A stretch of DNA of 64,000 bases from Cytophagales bacterium (GTDB lineage: Bacteria; Bacteroidota; Bacteroidia; Cytophagales; Cyclobacteriaceae). Each line of letters begins with the position of its first letter. The stretch's first letter is position 1. The position numbers were made by a program, and so were the translations under genes. The stretch spans positions 496,001 through 560,000 of the forward strand of contig JAWPMT010000004.1 in NCBI GenBank assembly GCA_033344775.1, given 5' to 3'. The notes under the pieces are model-generated. The model made no database searches, was not told where the DNA came from, and was given only the letters and a program-made list of their open reading frames with translations. This document shows positions 53,292 through 61,823 of the stretch, one piece after another.

Positions 53292-56200
53292 CTAATCCAA
53301 CAACCCCTCGGGATCTATCTCTACCTCCGGCATGGGTTCAAATTTGGAAGGATCGAAAGGTGGCATGTCAGGTTCAGGAGCACCCAACTGTTTCAACAGT
53401 TTTTTCGCATTTTCTAACCCATAGTGATAAGTATAGGGCGGCCCATCACACCAGGCTTTTTGATAGGCTAGCGTCGCAGCATCTATAGCTTTTTCTTGAT
53501 TACCTTCGGCTATTTCAATTTGCGCCAACACATTGAGGGCATCCGCGTATAAAAGTGGAAAAGGACCTTGTTCAGCATAATCCCAAACTTCATCTAAGTG
53601 ATCTCTGGCTTTTTCTCGATCATTTTGGATTAGATCAAACTCAGCCAAAGCGATCAGAATTTGGAGCTCTAAATCTACTAATTGAATAGCTCGAACTCGT
53701 TTCAAGGCAAAGAGCAGACGTTTATTGGCTGTATCAAAATCATTATTTCTTAAGGAAGCCAAGCCTTGGTAATAAGCAGTGCTAACTATGTCGCGCTCAT
53801 TCTTTCTTACTGACGCTATTTCCCACGCCTCATCAGCCTTTTCTTGAGCAAAACGACTGTCACCATCTAATATTGAAATTAGAGAGAGATGTGCTTTACT
53901 TACACATTCGTTTTGTTTCGACTTTCTTTTAACAGCAAGATTCAACCTCAAATCCAATATTTTTTTAGCATCATCGTGCCTACCTCTAAATGCTATTACC
54001 TGTCCCAGGTAACCTAAATTTGTTAATACAGGAAAATATTCATTAAGCTCCCTGGCTAGAATTAAGCCTTTCTTCGCCGTATATTCTGCTCTAAATATTT
54101 GACCTGAGAACCTTAATGATTTCGAAAACATAGCTAATGATATTCCTAGATCCCTGTGGTTATTAAAACTTGAAAGAAATTCTTGGACACGTTCAAAAAG
54201 TGAAATTGCTTTTTCAGGAAAACCACTAAGGTTATACGCCATTGCTAAGGAATAAACAACCCATGATTGCTCTTCTTTCGAACCTAGAGCTGGAAATTGA
54301 TCATTTTCTCTCGCAAATAATCTCTCCAAAAATTCTACAATTAAATGATTCGCACTAAATCTGCGAAAAAACACATTATATAAACTACTTCTAAAAACAT
54401 CACATGCCTCATCATACAACTGCATTTCAATCAAGGAATTATACAATTCAATGGCAGGCCTCAAATCTTCAATACTATCAACCTGAGCATAATCTTCGAT
54501 GACAGGCATTGCCTCAAAATGACTCTTAAAGGAACCATGAATCTCAAGTCGTTTATCGGAATCTAAATTATTCCAGACTACACCTCGAACAATGGGATGT
54601 AAATCATAGCGATTAGAATGACGATCCCAGCCCAGCAACCCCTTATCTTCAAGAATGGTAAGAGCCCGATCTAAGGCAGTTTCTGAAGTAAAAACAGGGT
54701 TCCGTCCGCTCTCATTATCCCCGCTTTCGAATAGAAGTGCTTTCAAAGTCATCATACTAGCTGGCATTCTGAAGCCAGCAATTACCTGAAGGGTACGCAA
54801 CTCGGCTTCAGAAAGTCCTTTCAAAGCATAGGTCAACACATGAGACTGTACTTGTACAAGTGGTAAACCAAATACATTAAAATCAGGATTGGCCTTTCGC
54901 CAGGCATCAAAATCACCCGGAGCATCTCTGAATTCCGCGATTTCAGAAGCCAACAGCTTCAACAACAGCGGGTGTTTGTCAAAACTTTGGAATACAGGTA
55001 ACATTGCTTCCCTGGATCCTTTTGCTCTATAAGCCCGCCATAGGTCTAACGCATCCTGATCACTAAGTCCAGGTAGAAAAAGGGCAAAACACCTTGAAAT
55101 AGGATTACCGTCTACAGCCTGTAAATCGGCCGGATAAAGTCGGGTACTGACTAAAAATTTACTTTTTTGAACCTGGCTCAATTTTCTAAGAAAATGACCG
55201 ATTCGGGTATCTGTCGTTTTTCTTAGGCGATGTTTGCCCACAAATGATTTTGCACCGCTTTCTGGCAAACCAATGGCACCTGCAACTCTATTCGCTGTTT
55301 CTTCATCTAAGTCATTATCATCATTTATAAATGCGGCATTTTGACTTGCATAAGCCACCAAAATCCTTTCCAGTCCATCTAACACAATCAAATAAGGATG
55401 ATTATTTAGAATTTGAAACAAGGTATCTTGTTGTTCTGATGGGGATAGTTTTTTGATCTCTTCTAAAGATTTACCAGAAACGTAAGCCAAGGTCTTGGTA
55501 ATGAAATGATCAAACGTGGCATCGGTTTCATAGAAACTCCACCAGATTCTCCCTTCCCATGTTTTTTCTTGTGGTGCCACTTCATTGAACCAATGCCAGG
55601 TGAGGGCTGATTTACCCATACCTCCAATCGCTACCACATTGTAAATTGAGATCTCTTCATAATTTGGCTGGGTAATCCAATCGGTGAGTAATCCCAATTC
55701 CTTTTGCCTACCTATGAGTCCCTTTACTTGAAGAAGCGTATACGGATGAGCTATAAATGGCTGTGGTTTTTCAGGAATTGCCGAAGTGTGGTGCAGGCTT
55801 TTTGCTAATACTTTACCTCTATCTTCTGGCTCCTCTTCCTTCTCCTGTAGCTGCTTTTTGGCTTTACTTAAACCATGTATCACCAATCCTCTCAGATCCT
55901 CCGGACTTTTAAACTTAGCCACGACTCTCTCTTGCTTGAGCAGGCCTTTGAGCGTATCGAGCTTTTCGGCAGCCTCTCCTCTTTCAAAGTCCTTGGGCCT
56001 TACCGGCACGTCATCATCAATGATAAAGATCAAAATAGGAATCCCACTATCTACCGCCTGATTGTATTCCATTTCAGTAATGGAGATGTCATGGCCCTTA
56101 GGTATATAACCGTATCGATGTGCAAATATTCCAATATAGATATCTGATTCATCCACCATCTCCAGAGAAGCCTCAATCGCATCAGCGTCTGATGGAGGTA

Positions 56201-56318
56201 GATGCTCCATCATCTTCGGTGTAGTATCCACACGTAGACAGGCATCCATGACCATGGATCGGTATTCAGTTAGGTCCCTGGCCGTACTGCTGATCATCAC
56301 TACTGGCTTCTTGCTCAT
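53292..56318 (-). CDS. DUF4062-STAND NTPase with TPR sensor region
   Basis: 1008 residues from the ATG at 56318 (an 18-codon upstream extension looks non-coding). An N-terminal DUF4062 domain (KPVVMISSTARDLTEYRSMV; IGIFAHRYGYIP; ITEMEYNQAVDSGIPILIF) is a TIR-like alpha/beta fold. It is followed by a STAND ATPase: P-loop AIGGMGKSALT (about 230-240), Walker B YLIVLDGLERIL, and a winged-helix block with YDLHPIVRGVVW. The last 380 or so residues are TPR-like helical pairs. The layout (effector, STAND, repeat sensor) is that of ligand-triggered switches, several of which are antiphage or programmed-death proteins. The repeat region is noticeably richer in A/T than its surroundings. Confidence 0.85.
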   Translation of the reverse strand: MSKKPVVMISSTARDLTEYRSMVMDACLRVDTTPKMMEHLPPSDADAIEASLEMVDESDIYIGIFAHRYGYIPKGHDISITEMEYNQAVDSGIPILIFIIDDDVPVRPKDFERGEAAEKLDTLKGLLKQERVVAKFKSPEDLRGLVIHGLSKAKKQLQEKEEEPEDRGKVLAKSLHHTSAIPEKPQPFIAHPYTLLQVKGLIGRQKELGLLTDWITQPNYEEISIYNVVAIGGMGKSALTWHWFNEVAPQEKTWEGRIWWSFYETDATFDHFITKTLAYVSGKSLEEIKKLSPSEQQDTLFQILNNHPYLIVLDGLERILVAYASQNAAFINDDNDLDEETANRVAGAIGLPESGAKSFVGKHRLRKTTDTRIGHFLRKLSQVQKSKFLVSTRLYPADLQAVDGNPISRCFALFLPGLSDQDALDLWRAYRAKGSREAMLPVFQSFDKHPLLLKLLASEIAEFRDAPGDFDAWRKANPDFNVFGLPLVQVQSHVLTYALKGLSEAELRTLQVIAGFRMPASMMTLKALLFESGDNESGRNPVFTSETALDRALTILEDKGLLGWDRHSNRYDLHPIVRGVVWNNLDSDKRLEIHGSFKSHFEAMPVIEDYAQVDSIEDLRPAIELYNSLIEMQLYDEACDVFRSSLYNVFFRRFSANHLIVEFLERLFARENDQFPALGSKEEQSWVVYSLAMAYNLSGFPEKAISLFERVQEFLSSFNNHRDLGISLAMFSKSLRFSGQIFRAEYTAKKGLILARELNEYFPVLTNLGYLGQVIAFRGRHDDAKKILDLRLNLAVKRKSKQNECVSKAHLSLISILDGDSRFAQEKADEAWEIASVRKNERDIVSTAYYQGLASLRNNDFDTANKRLLFALKRVRAIQLVDLELQILIALAEFDLIQNDREKARDHLDEVWDYAEQGPFPLLYADALNVLAQIEIAEGNQEKAIDAATLAYQKAWCDGPPYTYHYGLENAKKLLKQLGAPEPDMPPFDPSKFEPMPEVEIDPEGLLD

Positions 56319-56487
56319 TGCATTGGTGTTTCGTTGCACCATCAATATAACACATGCCGCAATAATGATCAAATCATTTTGTGGGAATGTTATTGGTAGG
56401 CTTGAGACTGTGGACCCTATTATTGATCGTTTGAGAGGACTTAAATGTGGACGGGGGAAGCTTTCAACTTTCCCAAAAATGTTATTA

Positions 56488-56599
56488 CGTCATCCTCGCG
56501 TATGCGGGGATCTCAAAATTATTTAGTACTTGTATTCTTGAGATTCCTCAGGGCCGCCTGGCGGTATTTCTCCGTTTCACTTCAAAAACCCGAATGACG
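56488..56599. repeat. Intergenic inverted-repeat element, family 2 (copy D)
   Basis: CGTCATCCTCGCG with GCGGGGATCTCAAAA on the left and CTTGAGATTCC with CGAATGACG on the right. Same ends and inner pair as 39685-39873. Confidence 0.6.
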
Positions 56600-56613
56600 G
56601 AAAAAAAGTATTC

Positions 56614-58269
56614 TTACTCCACTACCCGCATCATGTGATAGGCCGTGAACGTTCGGCCATAGCGATCTTCGGCTTTTACTTCGATGACGTGCCTGCCGGC
56701 GGGCCAGTTGGTACCGATATTAGCTTCCCAGAGGTGGGTGCTTGGTTCTGGTTCTGGCAGATCCCATACCCCTAATTTGGGCAGGTCTACAGTGTTATCT
56801 GCATTCCACTGGGCTTTGAAATTGATCTTGTCGAACTTCTGCCATCGTTTTCCCAACAATGCGAAATAAGGATCGTCTTTCTCCACTTTTTTCATGGGTT
56901 GCCAATCGGTCAGGCCTTTCACCCGATAAAACAATTTGGACTGTTCACTCCCATTGAAAAAGTTCACTGTCAGGTTGGTCAGTTCAGTAGAATTTGCGAC
57001 GATCCCTCTGGGCACATGAATGTTCATGCGATGATCTTCCGGACTACCTGCAACCTTCCAGTCAATGACGTATTCCTTGCCTTTGAAAGTGATGAAAGAG
57101 TAGCCATTGGGCGTCCCATCTCGCATCATCGTATGGGGTACATCTTTTTCGTTGCGCATGCCATTCCACCAGCTGCCGGAAGTCGTTCCCACATTGAAGT
57201 GATGATGAGGTTCTTCGCGCTGCCAATCGGAAGAACCAGCATGATAAAAGCGATTGTCGTGCTTATGGGTATGGGCAGAAATGGATAAGGTGTTTGGAAA
57301 TGCCTTCAAGAGATCAAATAGCTTTTTCTGATCGCTTTTGCGAAAGGTTTCATCATGTTGTGCCAAAGGAATGTGCATCATGAGCACCACTAGATTTTCC
57401 TTGGGAAGGATGGCCAGGTAATTCGTGACAAATTCGAATTGATCGGGCCTTAGGCCTCCTATATAATTCCCTGAACCGATGGATTCTTCCTTGATCACAT
57501 TATCCACCACCAGAAAATGCACATCGCCATACACAAACGCATAGGTGGCCGGGCCATAAACACGTTCATACGTTTCATCCGACAAACGATCATTGGGCGC
57601 CTGAAAATTGATGTCATGATTACCCAACACATTGTGCCAGGGAATTCCTACCTTAGCCACCGCCTCGTTGATCGGAGAAAACAATTCAAGGTCATTCCCA
57701 ACAATATCCCCCATCGTCACTCCAAATTCAAGATCCGTCCGGTCAATGAGCTCTGTCACCACATCCTCTGCGAAAAAGTCTACTTCATCAGTGTTATAAG
57801 GCTGTGGGTCACCAAAAACAACCATTTTGAACTCATCGGCATCACTTTCGGGATAAAGTGGAAAATTGATTGTCTTAGGGAGTTTTCCAGTAGGATCAGT
57901 CCCTTTGTAGGTGAAGTTATCAGGATATCCTTGCGGATCGTGCAGGTAATAAAACTGAGGCAAATTGTGTTCATTGACGGGTGTCATCCAGTCTTTCGGT
58001 TTGATCACGAAAAGGACAGCATCATCAGCAACCGGTAACTCATAAGCTCCTTCGGCATTCGTCTGCACAATCGCCATTCCATTAGAGACCAGTACGCCTG
58101 CAATCCCTTTTTCTCCATCGTCCATTGTGCGGTTGCTATTGGTATCGTGATACACAAAACCTTTGGCCTGTTTTTCTCCTTTTCCGGCTTTGATACGGTG
58201 AGGAAGATCAGACTGGCTATAACCCGAAAGGAAACTTATTATGATGATCGCGTAGAGGAAGATTCGCAT
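56614..58269 (-). CDS. Secreted calcineurin-like metallophosphoesterase
   Basis: 551 residues. Signal peptide (about 1-18, FLSGYSQS), an N-terminal beta domain resembling a SdrD-B/MetallophosN module (KGFVYHDTNSNRTMDDGEKGIAGV), then the metallophosphoesterase core with the five metal blocks: FGDPQ, MGDIVGND, LGNHDIN, MMHIPL and SAHTHKHDNRF. A C-terminal beta domain (MetallophosC-like) completes it. Enzymes of this layout hydrolyse phospho-mono- or diesters, including teichoic or sugar phosphates. Substrate unknown. A short palindrome lies upstream. Confidence 0.88.
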   Translation of the reverse strand: MRIFLYAIIIISFLSGYSQSDLPHRIKAGKGEKQAKGFVYHDTNSNRTMDDGEKGIAGVLVSNGMAIVQTNAEGAYELPVADDAVLFVIKPKDWMTPVNEHNLPQFYYLHDPQGYPDNFTYKGTDPTGKLPKTINFPLYPESDADEFKMVVFGDPQPYNTDEVDFFAEDVVTELIDRTDLEFGVTMGDIVGNDLELFSPINEAVAKVGIPWHNVLGNHDINFQAPNDRLSDETYERVYGPATYAFVYGDVHFLVVDNVIKEESIGSGNYIGGLRPDQFEFVTNYLAILPKENLVVLMMHIPLAQHDETFRKSDQKKLFDLLKAFPNTLSISAHTHKHDNRFYHAGSSDWQREEPHHHFNVGTTSGSWWNGMRNEKDVPHTMMRDGTPNGYSFITFKGKEYVIDWKVAGSPEDHRMNIHVPRGIVANSTELTNLTVNFFNGSEQSKLFYRVKGLTDWQPMKKVEKDDPYFALLGKRWQKFDKINFKAQWNADNTVDLPKLGVWDLPEPEPSTHLWEANIGTNWPAGRHVIEVKAEDRYGRTFTAYHMMRVVE

Positions 58270-58428
58270 GAGTCAGTGATTAAATCCATATGCGATCTAA
58301 TCAAAATCTCTGAATGTTAGGAATGTCGGGGGTTATGATTTTGTTATTAACGTAAAGTGAATAACCTGAAAAAAGCATAATAAATTAAATTCATAATAGG
58401 AAAATAGGGAGGTATAACCCACCCTACG

Positions 58429-58444
58429 CCCCTCCCAAGAGGGG
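58429..58444. repeat. Short perfect hairpin CCCCTC-CCAA-GAGGGG
   Basis: Located between the metallophosphoesterase and the metalloprotease genes. No T run on either side; it may be a remnant of a mobile intergenic repeat. Confidence 0.45.
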
Positions 58445-58510
58445 ATCAATCGCAATTTTTCGATGGCACTATTCTATAATAATCCAAAAAAGATCAGGAA
58501 GTTTTCAGGC

Positions 58511-59755
58511 TTATTTGATCCTTATCAGCTTCCATAGCTGGCCGGAATAATTGCCTGATGGCGCCAGATGTAACTTATCGTTCTGGCCATCATTGATCAC
58601 ATCCAGGGACTTTCCTTCGCCCTGAAACATGGTGGTCAAACGATAGTAACCATCCTCCAATGCTTCCAACTTCCAGAATTGTCCGGTATAATCTCCAGAA
58701 GATGCAAGCTGAAGCTTATTTGCCATGTGATCGTTAATGACATCTAAGGAGTAACCCACACCCTTCAACTTATTGGTCAATCGATAATAGCCCTCACTTA
58801 AAGGTTCAAGTTTCCATTGCTGCGAAGCGGAATTACTGGAAGTGGTCATCTGTACTTGATTATTGATCACTGTTAGTGATTTTTCAGCCCCAAGCCACGA
58901 GCAAGTCAATCGATAGTAATCAAGTGCTTCAACAGGTGCTGAAACCTTTTCAGAATCTTCTTCTTCCATGTTATCAGTAAACGGATACATGTCCAGCGAA
59001 AGGATTTCCAGGTATTTCATTCGATTCGCCAGATTACTAAGGATCCGATCGGCCAAAGATGGAATTCTTTCCGCCCTGAAGGTAAGGCCGGCTGTCAATA
59101 AAAAGCTCTCCGAAATATCTTCTCGATCAGGATTATCCGAAGCATATTTCGAAATGTATCTGGGATCTTCATTACTGTAATCGTTCCAATTCTCCCTGTA
59201 CAAATAATCCAAAGAGGCGTGTGTCGCTTCATGGAACAGGATTTCTTCCATGTTGCCTGTTCTATGATAAAGCTCTGACGTTTTTCCGATAGTAATATCG
59301 ATGGAATGATTCCAGATGTTGCCTCCATAAAGCGCATCCCCCCGCATGATGTTGATTAGTTCCGTTCCTCGCCGCAAGCAAGCTGGCAATTGCCCCATTT
59401 GATAACCATATCGTGCTGCCAGAGAATCTGCCTCCGTTTTCGTAAAACCTAATTGTCGGACCCTGATTTTGGAAGTGATGCCATCCTCATATGTCAACTG
59501 ATAGATCCATGAAAGGGGTGTAACCCATGCTCCCTGATCGTTGTTGGCTTCCCGATCCCACATTTGTGCATTTGCTTCGTTGACATAAGCCAGATTTTCA
59601 AATGTAGAGGGATCATCGGACGTGATGAGGTCATAAGCATCCGTCAGCCAACAGGTCCCTCTTTCGTACACATAAGGGTTTTGACCGTTGCTTTGACTGC
59701 TGATCAACAGCATTACAAGGACAAATAAAGTGATTGTTTTCGCTTTCGTTAACAT
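58511..59755 (-). CDS. Secreted zinc metalloprotease with ricin-type lectin tail
   Basis: 414 residues. Signal peptide (about 1-24), a protease-like domain with HExxH at 175-179 (FHEATHASL) and a possible third ligand Glu in REDISESFLL, then three tandem repeats of about 45 residues (YYRLT...SLDVIN...QxWKL; about 280-414) that form a ricin-B-like beta-trefoil. Such tails bind sugars. The catalytic domain belongs to no family I can name. It starts 12 bases after a beta-lactamase-fold hydrolase gene on the same strand and is probably co-transcribed. A glycan-targeted protease is a fair inference. Confidence 0.75.
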   Translation of the reverse strand: MLTKAKTITLFVLVMLLISSQSNGQNPYVYERGTCWLTDAYDLITSDDPSTFENLAYVNEANAQMWDREANNDQGAWVTPLSWIYQLTYEDGITSKIRVRQLGFTKTEADSLAARYGYQMGQLPACLRRGTELINIMRGDALYGGNIWNHSIDITIGKTSELYHRTGNMEEILFHEATHASLDYLYRENWNDYSNEDPRYISKYASDNPDREDISESFLLTAGLTFRAERIPSLADRILSNLANRMKYLEILSLDMYPFTDNMEEEDSEKVSAPVEALDYYRLTCSWLGAEKSLTVINNQVQMTTSSNSASQQWKLEPLSEGYYRLTNKLKGVGYSLDVINDHMANKLQLASSGDYTGQFWKLEALEDGYYRLTTMFQGEGKSLDVINDGQNDKLHLAPSGNYSGQLWKLIRIK

Positions 59756-59767
59756 AAGCGCTCATTC

Positions 59768-61135
59768 TTATTCGACCTTCCTTCCAGGCATGGCACGTCC
59801 AGCCTGGAAGAGCGTCAAACTTTTGACTTGATCCTCTTCGAGTTGAAAGGAAATTTCGGCTTCTACCACCCTCAAATAAAACAGGGTATCACTTTCAGGA
59901 TACATCCGAAACTTGTTTTGTCCAGTTGCCTGACCAAATAGCTGATCTCCTTCTCTCGTCACCGTGATCATAAACAGTGGACTCAATGCATAAACGCCTT
60001 CATACCTGGAAAGTGTCGCTTCAGATAATTTGACCGCATCAGATTTTAATTTTGGGTTGGCCAGCTTAGAATTTGAATCCAGTAAATTGAATCCAATATC
60101 ATCAGAACCTTGAGAGGAGTTAGTAAGCACGACTACTCCCTTTCCTGTTTCTTTCACAAAACCTGCGAATGTCCGATAGCCTCCGGTTCCTCCATTGTGC
60201 CAGATGACATCTCCATCAGCACCTTTTTTGATGTGCCAGGCCATGCCCACAGACATTTCGCCTGCTTTATCATGCCTCCGCTGATGTGATAAATCCATGG
60301 CCGCCCTCAAAGGTGTTTTGATGTAGCCCAAATTCGCTGCGATGAACCTGATCATGTCTTTCGTAGAGCTCCTGATGGCACCTGCACCTGCCAGGGTGGG
60401 AATATCCCAATTCTCTACAATCTCGCCTCCACTATGTCCTAGTGCCAAATTAGCTTTCATTTCTTCGGTAAAGGCAATCCGCGTATTCGGCATTGACAGG
60501 GGATCGGCAATGGTCTGGACCATTAACTGCTCAAAGGATTGTTTCTTATTAACTGACAGTACATATCCTAATAGTCCCTGTCCTAAATTCGAATATTCAT
60601 AAGATTCTCCCACTGCTCTTGTAGGCGTATAACTACTGATAAAAGCGTACATCTGTTCAACCGAGTAATCTGCATATGGGTTTGCTGGATTAGTCGGGGT
60701 GAAATTATTTGGCATTCTGGGAAGGCCAGACGTATGATCGGTGAGGTGGCCCAGAGTAATCTCCTGTTCTCCCTTTACCGGGACTTGCACACTTCTGGGC
60801 AATAGTTCATTGACTTTCGTATCAATGTCCAAATCACCATCTAATACCTGCTGCGCCAAAAGAATCCCGGTAAATACCTTGGAGATCGAACCAATTTCAT
60901 AGATCGTGTTTTCATCTACCAGCTTTCCATCCTTGGTGGCTTTTCCAAAGTTAAAATAGTAAGTACCTGACGAATCTATCAATGCTATGGCCATACTGGG
61001 CGAATAGTCCGCGGTAATGCGTTTTTCAATGGCTTCAATAACATCTGCGGGTAATGTTTTAGCTATTTCTTGCTTCTGGCATTGTCCAGGCCAGGCGCTC
61101 GAGGCGACAAGGATCAGGATCAGGTAACGTTTCAT
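59768..61135 (-). CDS. Secreted serine hydrolase, beta-lactamase class C fold
   Basis: 455 residues. Signal peptide (about 1-19). The active-site triad of the family is present: nucleophile Ser83 with Lys86 in GSISKVFTG, the YxN motif at 181-183 (YEYSNLGQG), and HNGGTGGYRTF as the third (KTG-equivalent) box. The C-terminal 90 residues form a beta domain. Family members are beta-lactamases, D-aminopeptidases or esterases; for a secreted Bacteroidota protein with a KTG changed to HNG, an esterase or peptidase role is more likely than drug resistance. First gene of a pair with the lectin-tailed protease. Confidence 0.88.
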   Translation of the reverse strand: MKRYLILILVASSAWPGQCQKQEIAKTLPADVIEAIEKRITADYSPSMAIALIDSSGTYYFNFGKATKDGKLVDENTIYEIGSISKVFTGILLAQQVLDGDLDIDTKVNELLPRSVQVPVKGEQEITLGHLTDHTSGLPRMPNNFTPTNPANPYADYSVEQMYAFISSYTPTRAVGESYEYSNLGQGLLGYVLSVNKKQSFEQLMVQTIADPLSMPNTRIAFTEEMKANLALGHSGGEIVENWDIPTLAGAGAIRSSTKDMIRFIAANLGYIKTPLRAAMDLSHQRRHDKAGEMSVGMAWHIKKGADGDVIWHNGGTGGYRTFAGFVKETGKGVVVLTNSSQGSDDIGFNLLDSNSKLANPKLKSDAVKLSEATLSRYEGVYALSPLFMITVTREGDQLFGQATGQNKFRMYPESDTLFYLRVVEAEISFQLEEDQVKSLTLFQAGRAMPGRKVE

Positions 61136-61247
61136 AGGTGGGATAAGCAGTATTAATACCCTCTAAAAATAACGTTTCTTGTTGCGGCTAGCAAGTATTG
61201 AAACACAACTTACCTTGAATGAAACCTGTATTCAACAACGCAAAGGC

Positions 61248-61280
61248 CAAAAAAAAGCTGACCGTGAAGATCAGCTTTTG
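61248..61280 (-). terminator. Rho-independent terminator of the small membrane-protein gene
   Basis: On the minus strand AAAAGCTGA, loop, TCAGCTTTTTTT. Confidence 0.75.
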
Positions 61281-61312
61281 AAGAATGTCTTATATATATA
61301 GGAATACGGCCG

Positions 61313-61576
61313 TTAGGCTGCTCTCTTTTCTTGTAGCGACCCACTCCCGGAAAGTCCATACGATGAGCTATCCATGGTAAATTGCTGCTGAGACAAGGGG
61401 CGAACAGAATAAATTCCTATTACGCATACCAGGCTGATCACAATACCGATAATTGTCGATAAGCCGATCAACTCCCATTGGTTTGCTGCGTATTGTCCAA
61501 GGAATTGTCCAATCGTAGCACCAAATCCACCGCCCAGGATAAGGCTCCGTCCTATTAGGGAAATAGTATTCTTCAT
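61313..61576 (-). CDS. Small membrane protein
   Basis: 87 residues from the ATG at 61576. An in-frame ATG at 61708 would add 44 residues of Lys-rich, non-membrane sequence that overlaps an AT-rich upstream region and is less likely. Two membrane helices (about 7-25 and 33-58) and a Ser/Gln-rich tail. No family recognised. Own terminator, so single-gene unit. Confidence 0.55.
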   Translation of the reverse strand: MKNTISLIGRSLILGGGFGATIGQFLGQYAANQWELIGLSTIIGIVISLVCVIGIYSVRPLSQQQFTMDSSSYGLSGSGSLQEKRAA

Positions 61577-61823
61577 CGTATAATTTTTTTTTGAATCAAT
61601 GAAAGCAAGCCTCTTAACCTTTTGAATGTCAGGATACTTAGGGTTTACTTTTTGTAAAGATGTGGTAAAATAATCATAAATCATTTTTAATTTTTTTATG
61701 ATTATCATTTACGAAATTTATGATTTAGAATTTTCCTGATATTTAGCTATCCCAGATCACCCTCATAACTCAGGCTGATTTCCGGTCTTGAGAAGTTAGC
61801 TACAAAGAAACCCTAAGATTCAG

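Noticed and set aside
56319-56372. 18-codon upstream extension of the STAND gene (MIIIAACVILMVQ)
   Set aside because: It resembles a signal peptide, but DUF4062-STAND proteins are cytoplasmic and the family starts at MSKKPVVMISST.
59768-61135. Call as an antibiotic-resistance beta-lactamase
   Set aside because: The fold and SxxK/YxN boxes fit, but the third box is HNG and the broad family is mostly esterases and peptidases. Resistance is not supported.
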